From positions 1-64,000 of the forward strand of contig CALABS010000065.1 in the NCBI GenBank assembly GCA_937887565.1: a stretch of 64,000 nucleotides of DNA, in the 5' to 3' direction. The stretch's first letter is position 1. Each line of letters opens with the position of its first letter. The position numbers were made by a program, and so were the translations under genes. Under the pieces are notes generated by a model that was not told the DNA's origin, made no database searches, and saw only the letters and a program-made list of their open reading frames with translations. Source of the stretch: an uncultured Rhodospirillaceae bacterium (lineage in GTDB: Bacteria > Pseudomonadota > Alphaproteobacteria > Rhodospirillales > Magnetospirillaceae). Below are positions 26,501-41,500 of the stretch, one piece after another.

Positions 26501-29500
26501 CCTCCAAGGTCACGGTGACGGTCAGCGCGGTCAACGACGCCCCCGTGCTGGCGGTCGACATCGCCACCGTGGCCTCGTTGCCGGCCGCCACCCTCACCGG
26601 CACCGCCGCGGGCGAGACCCTGACCGGCGGCACCGGCGCCGACGTCATCGCCGGCCTGGCCGGCGCCGACACCCTGGCGGGCGGCGGCGGCCGCGATACC
26701 CTGGTGGGCGGCGCCGGCGTGGACACCCTTTCTGGCGGCGCCGACGCCGACGTGTTCGCCTTCAATGCCGGCGATTCCGGCTCGACGGCGGCCACCGCCG
26801 ACACCATCACCGACTTCGCCAGCGGCCTCGACCAGATTCAGTTCGTGGGCATGGCCGGCATCACCCTGGACGCCACGCCCTACCGCAACCTTGGCGCCAC
26901 CGTCGACGCCACGGTCGCCAACATCGCCGGCGACGGCGCCATCGCCGACCGCACGGTGTTCTTCACCCAGGGCGGCAACGGCTACCTCTATGTGAAGGGC
27001 AGCGGGTCGGGGACCGATTTCAACGGCACCCTGGTCAAGCTGGCCGGCGTGGCGTCGCTGGCGCCGTCGCTGCCGGCCTTCGACGAGCGCGAGATCCTCA
27101 ACCCCGTCACCGGCACCGCCGGCGACGATGCCCTGACCGGCACCTGGCAGGCTGACTCGATCCTGGGCGGCGCCGGCACCGACACCATCTCGGGCGGCGC
27201 CGGCCGCGACACCATCGCCGGCAACGAGGGCGCCGACACCATCACCGGCGGCGCCGGCAAGGACCTGTTCGTCTATGGCACGGGCGACGCCTCGGCGGCG
27301 GCGCCCGACACCATCACCGACTTCGCCACCGGCGCGGACCAGATCCAGTTCACCGGCATGGCCGGCATCACCTATGTGACCACGCCCTACGCCAAGCTGG
27401 GGGCGACGGTGGCGGCGACGGTGGAGGCCATCGTCGCCGACGCCGGCGTGGTCAACCGCACGGTGTTCTTCACCCAGGGCGGCGACGGCTATCTGTACGT
27501 CAAGGGGGCCGGCACCGGCGCCAGCTTCGACGGCACCCTCATCAAGCTGGCCGGCGTCACCTCGGCGCCGGCCACCAGCGACCTAGTGGGCACCGCCGGC
27601 GGCGGCACCAACGCCAGTTCCGGCACCCTGGTCAGCGCGCTTCTGGGCGGCCGCGTCACCGACGTGGACGGCGTGTCCACGACGCCGCCCGGCATGGCGG
27701 TGACCGGCGCCAGCGGCCCGGGCACCTGGACATACTCGACCGACAACGGCGCCACCTGGAGCGCACTCACCGGCAGCGATTCGGTCGCCCGCCTGCTGCT
27801 GCCCACCACCTTGGTCCGCTTCGAGCCCACCGCCGGCCAGAGCGGCACCGCCACCCTGACCTTCAAGGCCTGGGACCGCACCTCCGGGACGGCCGGGGGC
27901 ACCGCCGACACCGGCTCGGGCACCGCCTTCAGCACCGCCGCGCTGACCGCCAGCGTGGTGGTCAATCCGGTCGCCCACGCACCGCTGCTGACCGTCGCCG
28001 ACCGCTACGCCGCCACTCCCGGCGCCAGCGTGGATCTGAACATCGCGGTCACCGACCCCGCCGACGCCAGCAACTACACCATCCAGATCACCGGCCTGCC
28101 CGCCGGCGCCACGCTGTCGGCCGGCACCCAGTCGGGCAATGTGTGGACGGTGACCAAGGCCCAGTTGACCGGCCTGCAACTGGTGCCGCCCGGCGGCTTC
28201 ACCGGCGACATCCGCCTGACGGTGGCCATCACCGCCACCGACGGCGCCCATTCCGCCACCACCTCGGGCACCTTCGCGGTGGGCATCGGCGCCTTGTCGG
28301 CGCTGGCCGACGGCCTCTATGACGGCTCGGCATCGGTGCGCGACCTCATCATCACCGGCGGCGCCAACGCCGACACCATCCTGGGCGGCGGCGGCGCCGA
28401 TACCTTGCTGGGCAACGGCGGCGGCGACACCCTGAGCGGCGCCGGCGGAGCGGACTCCCTCGACGGCGGCACCGGGGCGGACGTCTATCTGCTGGCGGCC
28501 GATGAACTGGCCGCGGGCGACGTCATCGCCGATTCCGGATCGGACGGCGCCCTGGACACCCTGCGCCTGACCGAGGCGGGCGCCTACGACCTGACCCTGG
28601 CCGGCGCCACCCTGAACGGCATCGAGCGCCTGGAGATGCATTCCGGCGGCAACGACGTGACGATGGGGACCGCCTTCGCCGCCGGGCTGGAGGCCATCGC
28701 CGGCGGCGCCGGCCTCGACGTGGTCAGGCTCGACGACGGCGGCGGCGACACCACCCACGACCTGACCGGTGTCGCCATCACCGCGCTGGACCGCATCGAC
28801 CTGGGGACCGGCAACGACACCGTCACCCTCGACGACAAGGGCATCGGCGGCGTCCTGTCCTTCGCGGACGGCGACGCCTCGGACGGCGATTCCGACACCG
28901 TCACCATCTTCCAGCAGACCGGCGGCAGCACCGTCGACCTGTCGGCGGTCACCTTCACCAATATCGAGCACGTGGTCCTGCAGGCGGTGGCGGACACCGG
29001 CGAGGATCCGACCTATACCGGCCTCGACCTCACCATGATCGGCAGCACCCAGGCCGACGCCATCACCGGCGGCGCCGGCGCCGACACCCTGGTCGGCAAC
29101 GCCGGCGACGACATGCTCGACGGCGGCGCGGGCAGCGACGTGGCGGTGTATGCGGGGGCCAGCGCCGACTATTCCTTCTCGTATGACGGGACCGACCTGA
29201 TCGTCTCGGGGGCCGAGGGCTGGGACAAGCTGCGCAACATCGAGGCGGTCAAGTTCTCGGACGCCACCTTCCAGGTGGTGGTTCCCGCCGACCCGACCCA
29301 GCCGGTGGCGCTGGTCTCGGCCAGCAAGACCATCATGCTGGGGGCGGCCACCGACACCACCTATCTGGCGACGGATGCCCTGGGCAAGACCATCGTCGTC
29401 CACGACGCCGGCGGCACCGACACCATCGACGCCGGCACCCTGCCCGCCTCGGCGCTGCGCGGGTTCAGCCGCGACGGCGACGATCTGGTCATTCACTTCA

Positions 29501-32500
29501 CCGACCAGGTGGGCGGCGGCAATGTCACCTTCGTCGACCACTTCGCCGGCAACCCCATCGAGACCCTGGTCTTCGACGGCGAAAGCCTGTCCATTCCCGT
29601 CATCACCGTCTCGACCGGCGGGTCCTCGGGCATGGATGTGATCGTCGGCACCGCCGCCGACGAGACCCTGTTCGGCGGCGGCGGTGAGGACGTGTTCTAC
29701 GGCGGCGGCGGCAACGACACCTTCGTCGGCGACGGGACGCCCACCGACTGGGGCATCGTCGGCGGCCTGGTGTCGTTCGGGATGGCGACCGTCGGCGTCA
29801 GCGTCGAACTGTACGATGAGGGCGGCTATGTGGGCGAAGCGACCGAAGGGGCCTGGACCCACGCTTTCGCGAACATCACCGAGATCGAGGGCTCGGTGTT
29901 CGCGGACTCGCTGTTGGCGGGTCCGGGCGACTTCTTCCTGGCCGGCGGCGCCGGCAACGATGTCATCGAGGGCTCGGGCGGCATCGTGGGCCCCACCGCC
30001 GCCTATTGGAACGCCCATACCGGCATCGTCGCCAACCTGTCCAATTCCGCCGTTTCCGGCGTCGCCTCGAACACCGTCCATGACGGGTTGGGCGGTGTCG
30101 ACACCCTGATCGGCATCACCCGCATCGAGGGGTCCAGCCACGCCGACCGGCTGATCGGCGGCGATGAGGACGACCAATTGGATGGCGGCAAGGGCGCCGA
30201 CATCATCAGCGGCGGCGCCGGCGACGACCGCCTGGTCATCGGGATCGGCGACGGCGACACGGTGGACGGCGGCAGCGGCCACGACACCCTGATGATCGAC
30301 GGCGAGCCGGGCGACCCCACCATCCACATCCGCCTTCCCGACGCCATGGTCGGCGTCACCAACGTCGAGGGCCTGGCCCTGGGCGGCAACGGCTCGGTGT
30401 CGGTGGTGATCCGCGCCGACGACATCCGTCAACTGGGCGGCACCTTCACCATCCAGGGCGACGCCAACGACAGCGTCATCCTGGACGGGCTGTGGGCCCT
30501 GGTGGAAACCACGGGCGACGGAAGCCTGCTGCAATCGGGCGACGCCACCCTGTTCGTCGCCAACGGCACCCAGTTCGGCCTCGCCACCAGCGAGGGCGGC
30601 ATCGCCGCGATCCATACCGGCATGGTCCACGGGGCTCCCGAGACCATCTACACGCTGAGCGCCCCCGACCTCCCCGCCAACGGCAAGCTGTACGTGGGCG
30701 GCACCGAGATCCTGGCCGGCGGCAGCATCTCGCAACAGGACATCGACGCCGGCCGCGTCTACTACCGGCCCAATCCGGGCTGGTCGGGCAGCGACAGCTT
30801 CACGCTGGACGGGGTGTCCCACACCGTCACCACCCTATTGCCGTCCGTCGCCAGCGCGGCGCCGACGCTCGACGACCCGGCTGGGGCGGTTGCCTATGTC
30901 GAGGGCGATCCCGCCACCGCCCTTTTCGGGTCGGTCACGCTGACCGATTCCGATTCGGCCAACCTGGCCGGCGGGCGGCTGGTGGCGTCCGTCGCCGGGC
31001 CCGTGGGCGCTGCTGACATCCTGTCAATCCTTGACGCCGGCGACATCTCGGTGTCGGGCGCGACGGTCAGCCATTCCGGCACCGCCATCGGCACCATTGC
31101 CGGCGGCGCGGGCATGCCGCTGGTGGTGACGCTGTCGGCCGGCGCCACCCCGGCCGCCGTCGACGCGCTGATCGAGGCGCTGGCCTACCGCAACGAGTCC
31201 GAGGCGCTGGTCGATGGCGGCGTCCGCATGGTCCAGGTGGAGCTGACCGACGGCGACGGCGGCACCATGGCGACGGCGGCGCGGGCCATCGCCATCACGG
31301 CCGACGACGACGCTCCCGTGGTGTCGGGGCCGGTGGCCCTGGGCACCGCCGAGAACACCCCGCTGGCCATCACCGTCGAGACGCTGCTGGCCAATGCCAG
31401 CGATCCCGATTCCACGCTGGCGGTGGCGAACGTCGCCGCGTCGGGCGGCACCCTTCTCGCCATGGGCGCGGTCGAGATGGTGACCTTCTCCGAGCCGCTG
31501 TCGGGGTCGATGACCATCTCCGTCGACGGGTCGAGCTTCGAGATTCCGCTGGACGACCTGGCCGGCGAGCCGCTGGATCACGCGTTGGCGATGGTGGCCG
31601 AGGTCATCCGCCATACCTACCGGCTGGAAAAGAACTCGTTGACCATCACCCCGACCGGATATTCGGGGTCTCTGATCATCGACGGGACGACCATCGACCT
31701 GACCGGGACCACCGACGCGGATGCGGCGGCGGACGTGATCAACGCCCTGGCCGCCACGACCGGGGTCACCGCCTACGCTCTCGGATCGTCGATCCGCCTG
31801 CTGAGCGATGGCCCCCAGGCGGCGGTCTCGGGGACCGGCGATCTGGCGGCCGTGACCGGCACGGTCCCGCAGGCCACGCCTGCCCCCGTCGCCGCCGTGG
31901 ACGGCGCCACCGGCACGCTGATGCTGTCGGTGGCGGTGGATTCATATCCGCTGTCCTTCGCCAATGTGGTGGACGGGTCCGCCAACCCGCTGACCGTCGA
32001 TCATTCGTCCGACGCTTGGCTGTTCGTCCCCGACCCCGGCAGCGCGGCGCCGGTCACCATCACCTTCGACGTCACCGACGGCGTCAACACGCCGGTGGCG
32101 ACCTCGGCCACCATCACCGTCGCGGCGGTCAACGACGCCCCGGTCTCGACCCCCATCGCGGCCCAGGTGGCCACCGAGGACGAGAGCTTCTCGCTCGACG
32201 CCGCCGCCCATTTCGCCGACCCGGATGTCGGCGACACGCTCACCTATGCCGCCACCCTCGCCGACGGATCGGCCCTGCCGTCGTGGCTGTCGATCGATCC
32301 GGCCACCGGCACCCTGTCGGGGACGCCGGCCCTGGCCGACATCGCATCGCTGATGGTCAAGGTCCGCGCCACCGATTCCGGCGGGCTGTTCAGCGAGCAG
32401 ACCTTCGACCTCACGGTGCGCGACGACACCCTGGTCATGGGCGCCCACGACGCCGGCGCCTCGATGCGGTTCGACGGCGCCGACGACTACGCGGTCGCCT

Positions 32501-35500
32501 CCGCCGCCGCGCTGGACGTGGGGACCGGCGACTTCACCATCGAGGCGTGGATCAATCCGGCGTCGCTGACCGGTACCCAGGTCATCGCCGCCAAGGGCAA
32601 CGGCGGGGCGACCGAGACCCTGAGCCTGGCGCTGGTCAACGGCTATCTGTCCTTCAGCGCCACCGACGGCGTCGATTCGGTCTCCGTGAACTGGGCCACC
32701 CCGATGTCCGCCGGAAGCTGGGCGCATGTGGCGGTGGTGCGGACGGGCGACACCTATACGCTTTACGTCGACGGCGAGATGGCCGCCTCGGCGGACGCCA
32801 GCGGCCCCATCACGGTCTCGTCGACCGACGCCGTGTCCATCGGCGCCCAGCTCGACAGCGGCGGGACGGCCGCCCAGGCCGGAACCGGATTCGCCGGCGG
32901 GATCGACAATGTCCGGCTGTGGTCGGACGCGCGCACCGAGACGGAGCTGGCGGCCGAATTCCGCCTGACGTCGCCGGCGATCAAGGACAACCTGGTCGCC
33001 GAGTGGACCATGGACGCGGTCGCCGCCGGTCAGGTGGCGGACGGCTCGGGAAGCGGCAACGTTCTGACCCTGGGTGGATCGGCCTCCCCCGAGGCCAGTG
33101 ACCCGGTGCTGATCAACCCGCCTGGCACGGCCATGTCCCTGAACGGGACCAGCGAATACGTGCAGGTGGTGCCCACCTTGCTGGACGGCCAGGCGCTCAC
33201 CTTCGAGGCATGGATCAACACCTCGACCGTCGCGCGGCAGGACATCATCACCACCGGCAACCCGGACGCCGCCGGTGAGGGGGCCTATCTCTACGTCGAC
33301 GCCACCGGCAAGCTCGGCTTCCAGGTGACCTCGGGGACGCCGGTCAGCTCGTCCGATCTGATCGCCGACGGCCAATGGCATCACGTGGCGGCCACCATGG
33401 CCGGCGACGGCTCGGTCACCCTCTACATCGACGGTGTCGCCGTCGGGACCGGCAACGTGGGCGCCTACGCCGTCACCGACGGGCGCACCGTCATCGGCGC
33501 CGGCAGCTATGCCGGCGGCACCACCGGCGGATATTTCAACGGCCAGATCGCCGACGCGCGCATCTGGGATATCGCGCGGACCGCCGACGACGTCGCCGCC
33601 ACCATGAACGAGCGGCTTTCCGGCGACGAATACGGCCTTGCCGGCTACTTCCCGCTGGGCGGCGCGGCCGTCGAGGGAGCCCAGATCGTCACCCCCAACC
33701 TGGCCCACGACAGTTGGGCCGGCGGCGAGGTGCAGGGGGTGCCCGACTTCGTGTCCACCGAGCCCCAGTCCTTCGCCGACGAGATCACCGTCCGCGAGGA
33801 CACCCCGTTCAGCAGCCAGGTGCTGTCGGTCGACGTCAACGGCGACATGCAGAGCGTTTCCGTCGCCAGCGGCGGATATCCGGCCAACGGCTGGCTGGAG
33901 ATGGCCTCGGACGGCACCTTCACCTACACGCCCAGCCACGGTTTCTCGGGAAGCGACAGCTTCACCGTCGAGATCTTCGACAGCGGCACCGGCACCACCG
34001 TCACCAAGACCATCGCCATCACCGTCACCGAGGTGGACGATCCGGCCGACATCGAGGCACCGCCGGCCAACGAGCACGGCTGCCTGGGCCTGCACGGCCA
34101 CGCGGCGGTCGCCATCGACGGCGGCCTACCCACCGGCACGCAGTCGGTCACCTACGAGCTGTGGTTCAACACCGGCATCAGTTCGCCGTCGGTCATGAGC
34201 CTGCTGTCGGCCGGCGACCTGTCGGCCGGCGGCGGCCTCGAGATCCAGATGGCCTCGGGCCTATTGTCCCTCGCCTTGTCGGGGGGCGGGTCGGTCACGG
34301 CGGCCGGCCTCACCCTCGCCGACGGCGAGTGGCACCATGTGGCGGCGGTGGCCGAGGCCGTCGGGCCCGAAACCCGCCTCAGCCTTTACGTGGACGGCCA
34401 ACTGGCGGGAACCGCCGTTCCCGCCGTCGGCCTGGACATCCAGGCGGCCGCCGCCTGGCTGGGTCGCGGCCTCGCCGCCAGCCCCGAGCAATATTTCAGC
34501 GGCGAAGTGTCGGATGTGCGAGTCCATGCGGGCGCCCGCACGCTGGCGGACATCCAGGCCGACATGGCCTCGGCCGCCGACCCCGACGATCCGTCGCTGG
34601 TGGCGTGGTACGACTTCGCCACCGGCACCGGCACCGCCATCGTCACCGACGCCACCACCGCCGGGCTCCACGACGCCACCATCGTCGACGGCGACTATCA
34701 CTGGGCCGACCGGGTCACGGCGGTCACCACCGCCGGGGTGCCGCTGTCGCTGGACGGCGCCACCATCGTCGATCCCGATACGACACCCAACCTGCCGGGC
34801 ACGCTCAAGATGGTGCTGTCGGTCGGGCACGGCACCTTGAGCCTGGAATCGACGAGCGGCCTGACCTTCGTCGACTCCACCGCCAACGGCGGCGCCACCC
34901 TGGCCTTCACCGGCAGCGCGGCCGATCTCAACGACGCCCTCGCATTGGTGCTCTACACCCCCGATGCCGGCTTCTCGGGCCGCGACGTCCTGAAGGTGAT
35001 GGTCGACGAACTGCACGCCACCCTGACCCGGGTCAGCGCCTATGACATGCCGATCCTGGTGCTGGCGGCGCCCACGGACGGCAACGACACCCTGGCCGGC
35101 GGCACCGGCACCGACTCCATCAACGGCTACGCTGGCGACGACACCATCCTCGGCAATGCCGGCGACGACACCCTGTTGGGCGGCGACGGCAACGACAGCC
35201 TGGACGGCGGCGACGGCAACGACGTGCTGGCCGGCGGCGCCGGGGCGGATTTCCTGACCGGGTCCATGGGCGACGACACCTTCGTCTACACGGCGGCGGA
35301 TCAGTCCATCAACGGCGTGACCGACACCATCCTCGATTTCGGGCTCCAGGGCGCCGACGCCATCCGCTTCGACGGCATGGCCGGCATCACCTATGAGGCG
35401 ACCATCTATCCGGCCTCGGGCGCCAACGTGGCGGCCAAGCTGGCCGACGTGCAGGCCAACGCCCCGGCCGACAGCATCGTCTTCTTCCTGGACGGCGGCG

Positions 35501-38500
35501 ACGGCTATCTCTACGTCAAGGGCTCGGGCACCGGCACCAGCTTCGACGGCACCTTCATCAAGCTGGCCGGACGGGGTACGCCGCCCACCCTGGCCGAGAT
35601 CCAGAACGGCATCGTGGTCGGCACGGCCAGTGCCGACTCCCTGGCGGGCACCGTGGGCGACGACACCATCCTGGGCGGCGGTGGGGCGGACACCCTGACG
35701 GGCGATGCCGGCGCCGACGTGTTCCGCTACACGGGGGCCGGCGATTCCTCCACCGCCGGCTGGGACCGTATCACCGACTTCGCCCAGGGCAGCGACCGCA
35801 TCGAGCTGCTGGGCGCCACCGGCATCCACACCGTCAGCAGCAGTCCCGCCGCCCTGGTGATCGGCACCACCGAGGCGCTGACCGCCGCCTCGATCGCGTC
35901 CAACGCCGCCATCAGCGACGGCACCGTCGTGTTCTGGAACCAGAACGGCAACGGCTATCTTTACCTCAAGAACTCCGCCCAGCCGACCTGGGACGGGCTG
36001 TTCATCGAACTGTCCGGTTTCACCGGCAGCCTGACCAGCGCCGATTTCGTCACCCAGTCGCTGTCGCTTTCCGGCACCCCCGGCGCCGACACGCTGAGCG
36101 GCGGGTTCGGCAACGACGTCCTGATGGGCGGAGAAGGCGACGACACCCTTTACGGGCGTGACGGCGCCGACCTTCTCATGGGCGGCGACGGCGACGACGT
36201 CCTGGCCGGCGGCCCGGGCGGCGACACCATCGACGGCGGCCTGGGGATCGACACCGTCAGCTATCATGGCGGCGCCTCGGGGGTGATGGTCGACCTGGGC
36301 GGCGGCATCGCGACCATCGCCGGCGTCTCCGACACGCTGACCGGTGTCGAGCGCGTGCGCGGCACCGACTCCGCCGACACCCTGATCGGCGGCGGCAGCG
36401 ATGTGTACGAAGGCTTCGAGGGCATGGGCGGCGCCGACACCATCGACGGCGGCGCGGGCTTCGACGAGGTCATCTACGCCAACTCCGCCACCGGCGTGAC
36501 GGTCGACCTGGGCGCCGGCACCGCCAGCGACGGCGACGTCTTCACCAATATCGAGGGCGTGGTCGGCTCGGAATATGCCGACACCCTGATCGGCGGCGGC
36601 GGCGACGACGTCCTTACCGGCGGCCTCGGCGGCGACACCTTGACCGGCGGCGCCGGCAGCGACGTGTTCGTCTACACCTCGCCCACCCAATCCGTCGACG
36701 CCTCGCCGAATCGTGACACCATCACCGATTTCGCGTCGGGCACCGACATTCTCCGCATTTCGCTGAGCGGGACGCATGTGGACGTCTCTAGTTTCGCGTC
36801 GGTCTCCACGTACAATGGCGGCCAGGCGACGCTTGCCGGCGGCGGAGTGGTCGGCGACGGCTTCTATTCCAGTCTCGACCAGGCCCTGTACATCTATGTG
36901 ACGGGCACCACCACCGATATCGGGGCGGATGGCGGCTACGTCATCGGCAGTGCCAATCCCATCGCGGCCGGTGATTTGCGATTTGACATCACCGGAACCG
37001 CCGGCGCCGACGTCCTGGTCGGCGGCGCGGGTGACGACACCTTCGCGGGCGGCGCCGGCAACGACACCATCGTCGGCGGCGGAGGCAATGACCTGGCCGA
37101 CTACTCGCTCGCCGCAGGCGTGTCGGTCAACCTGGAGACGGGCACCGCCATCGACGGTTACGGCGACTCCGATAGCCTGTCAGGCATCGAACGGGTGCTG
37201 GGGTCGCGGGACGTGGACACCATCATCGGCGACGCCAACGCCAACACCCTGGCCGGTGGCGGCGGCGCCGACACCCTGACCGGCGGCGACGGCGCCGACG
37301 TGTTCCGCTACGAGGCGGCGGCCGATTCGAATCTCACCGGTTGGGACAGCATCACCGACTTCGTGATCGGCACCGACCGCATCGAGATTCCGGGGCTGGC
37401 GGGCGTGACGCTGGTGAGCGATCCAGGTGCCGCCAGCGCCTTGCCCGCGGATTCGGCAGCGGCGTTCGCGGCGGCGGCGGCCGACGAGACCGTCCTCTAC
37501 TGGACGCAGCAGGACAACGGCAGCGGCCCGGTCAACGGCTACATCTACGTCAAGTCGGCCGCCCATCCCGGCATGAACGGCCTGTTCATCGAACTGGCCG
37601 ACGTGAGCGGGACCCTGACCGCCGCCGACTTCCTGGGCGGACTGTCCGACCCGCCGCCCCAGACGGTCACCGGCACGGCCGGGGCCGACATCCTGAACGA
37701 CACCACAGAGGCGGACTTCTTCGACGCCCTGGGCGGCGACGACACCATCGTGGTCGGCCAGGGCCGCGATACCGTGTCGGGCGGAGCCGGCACCGACACG
37801 GTGATCGTCGATCCGGTGGCGACGGTGACGTCCATCGCCGTGGACGGCGACGACCTGGTGCTCGGCTACGACACCGGCGGCAGCGTCCGGCTGCTGGACC
37901 AGTGGGCCGGCGACGGTGCCGAGGTCGTCTCCATGGTCGTCGGCGCATTGGGCTGGAACCACACCTACACCGTGACCACCACCCCCGACGACGGCGCCAA
38001 CCTGACCTATGCCACGGCCGCCAGCGTGGCGGCGGGCAACGGCGACGACATCGTGGTCGGCGGCGACGGCGACAATGTCGTGTTCGGCGGGGACGGCTAC
38101 GATGTCCTCTACGGGCATGGCGGCGCCGACACCCTCACCGGCGGCCTGGGCGCCGACGTGCTGGACGGCGGCGTCGGCGGCGACACCTTCCGTTTCCTGT
38201 CCGTGGCGGATTCCAGCATCAATGAACCCGACCGGATCATCGATTTCGTTTCCGGCACCGATCGGCTCGATTTCGTCGGCCTGGCCGGGGCCACCGTGGT
38301 GACCAACCTCGGTTCGGTCAATCCCGGCATGACGGCGCAGCAGACCGCCCAGTCGATCGCCATGAACGGCGACTTCGCCAACGGCGCCGTCATCTTCTGG
38401 GTCCAGGACAACAATACCGACGGCAACGACAACGGCTACATCTACATCAATGCGCCGGGCACCGCCTGGGACGGCTTCTTCCTGGAGCTGACCGGCTATA

Positions 38501-41500
38501 CCGGCATCCTGACCGACGGCGACATCGCTCAGGCGGATGCCGGGCCCGGAGCCGGCACGGCGGTGTCGTGGGCCGCCGCCTTCGACGGCCCGTGGGACTC
38601 GGCGGCCTGGTGGAGCGGCGGGCAGACGCCGCAGCCGGGCGACGACGTGACCATCGCCGGTTACACCGTGACCCACGGCATCGCCAACGACGCGGTGAAC
38701 GCGATCCTGGTGGGCAGCGCGGGCGGCCTCGCCATCACCGACGGCACGGTCGAGGTGGCCGGTGACGTGTCGGTCGACGACAGTTCGACGCTGACGCTGT
38801 CCGGGACCGCCACCCTGATCGGCGGCGGCACGGTAAGCGTGGCCGGCACCTTCAGTTGGGACTCCGGCACCCTGTCCACGGCCGACGGCGCCCGGGCCAG
38901 CGGTTCGATCACCCTGGGAACGGGGGCGCGTGTGCTCGACACCGGGCTGGCGCTGGCCGGCGACGCCACCATCCTTGGCGGCTCGACCAATGGCACCGGC
39001 CAGATCGCCAATGCCGGTCGCCTCGAGGTGGTGGGCAACAGCTCGTTCGGGGTCGGGCTGGCGAACGCCGGGGTGCTCGAGGTGGAGACGGCCACGCTGA
39101 CCGCCGCCGGCGGCCTGGTCAGCACCGGTCTGCTGGAACTGGACAGCGCCTACGGCGCGTCGGGCAACGCCGCCATCCATATGGGCGGCGGGTCGGTTCT
39201 CTCGGTCGCCGGCGGGACCTTGCGCATCACCGACGGCGGTGCCGGCGCCACCCGCACGGTCAGCGGCGACATCGATCTGATGAACGCGATCGTCGAGGTG
39301 CAGGGTGACGCCACCTTCGACATTGAGGGCGCGCTGCTTTACATCCATCATGTCCGCTTCGACATCGCCTCGGGCAAGACGCTGACCATCGACGCCGGCA
39401 CCGACGGCGTGACGGTCGTCGATTCGACGGCCCCGATCGAGTTCTTCGGCGACGGCACGCTGGACTTGGCCGGCACCCACACGGTGATGCTGCACAGCGA
39501 CTTCAACCTGATGGGCTACCAGAGCCTGTCGCTGAGCGGCGCCGTCACGGTGGCCACCGACAACGAGGCGGTCTTCAACAACAACGGCGCCCTGACCCTG
39601 GTCGGCAACGACGACATCTTCCAGGTGGAGGTCCGCAACACCGGCTTCATGACCATCGCCGGCACCGACGCCGACGGCGCCGCGGCCCTGACCTTCGGCC
39701 ACGGCCTCGTCAATACGCAGAAGCTGGTCCTCGATGCCGCCGGAGCCTCGGCCAACGTCGCCGTCGATCTGGGCGGGGCGACGCTGCAGAACGACGTCGG
39801 CGCGACCTTGCAAGCCGTCCGGTCCGGAGCCGGCGGCACCATCACCATCAATGGCGTGCTCGACAACGCCGGCACGCTGCTGGTGGATCACGACCTGACC
39901 CTGTATTCGCTGTCCGGCGAGCACATCAGCTCGGGCACCATCGACATCGCCGCCGGCAAGACCCTGACCGTCAACGGCGTCGATCTGATCAACACCGGCA
40001 CCATCGAGGGCACCGGCACCGTCCTTCTGGCAAGCGGCGCCGCCCTGGTGAACGACGGCATCATCGCCGCGGCCGGCGACGAGGTCGGCACCCTCTCGGT
40101 CACCGGCAACCTGGAACTGGGCGCCAACAGCGACGTGATGATCGACATCGGCGGCGGCGGCGGCGACCGCATCGACGCTTCCGGGTACATCCTGCTGGAC
40201 GGCACGCTCGACCTGAACTTCACCGACCTGGTCCCGATCGACGGCCAGCAGTTCACGGTGATGACCTCGAACAACGCCACGCTTTACGGCGGCCTGGGCG
40301 CCGACGGCATCACCGGCACCGCCGACGACCTGACCCACAATCTGGGCGACGACTGGACGGTGACGGCGGTGGACGACGCCGGCGACCTCAAGATCACCGT
40401 CACCGAGACCGCCGACGTCGTCCACTGGTCGGCCGGCAGCGGCGGCGACTGGGCGACGGGGGCCAACTGGGGCGGTGCCGCGCCGGTCAGCGGCCAGTCG
40501 GCGGTCATCGGCGCGGTGTCGGGGGCGGTGACGGTGACCAGCGACGTCCTGGACGTGGACGTGCTCAAGTCCGAGGCCGATGTCACCATCGGCAGCGGCG
40601 GGTTCCTTACGGTCAACAACCTGATGACCGTCGCGGCCGGCAAGTCGCTCACCGTCTCGGGCGGCGGCCTGTTGGGCGGCTTCGGCACCGTCGCCGTCCT
40701 GGGCGATTTCTCGCTGTCCGGCGGCACGCTGGCCGGAGGGGGGGAGGTCGTGGTGTCGGGGGCCGCGTCGCTGGCCGGAACCTGCGACATCGGCCGCATG
40801 GTGACCCTCAAGGGCACCACGACCATGGCCGACGGCACCTTCACCAACGGCGGCGGCAGCGGCATCACCAACCGGGGCGCCATGGTGGTCAACGCCGCCA
40901 GCGCCGCCAGCATCCAGATCGGCCTCGTCAACGCCCTGGCCGCGTCGTTGATGTTCGACGCCGTCAACGCCAGCGGGGTGCTGGCCGTCACCACGGGGGA
41001 AGCCCTGACCAACGAGGGCACCCTGACCCTGGGCAACAGCACGGCCTCGGCCGGCATCGGGACGGTGAGCTGGGACCTGGGCGGCAACAGCTTCAGCAAC
41101 GACGGCACGCTGGTGGTCGACCACGGCAACGCCGCCGCCGCCGCCCACACCATCACCGGCGAGGTCAACAACAACGCCTACATCGAGCTCAACCATGGGC
41201 TGACCATCGATGGTGCGCTGAACAACGCCTGGGGCGCGACCATCGACATCGGTGCCGGCGAGACGCTGACGGTTGGCACCGGCCAATCGCTGCAAAACAG
41301 CGGCCTTATTACCGGCGACCTGGGCGGAACGGCGACCATCGACGTGTCGGCGGCGCTCTCCTTCACCAACAACGGCACACTCGATCCCGGCGGAACCGGC
41401 ATCGGAACGCTGGCCATCACCGGCGACCTGACCATGGGCGGCATCGACTCCCGCATCGAGTTGGACATCGACACCGACACCAATACGTGGGACAGCCTCA

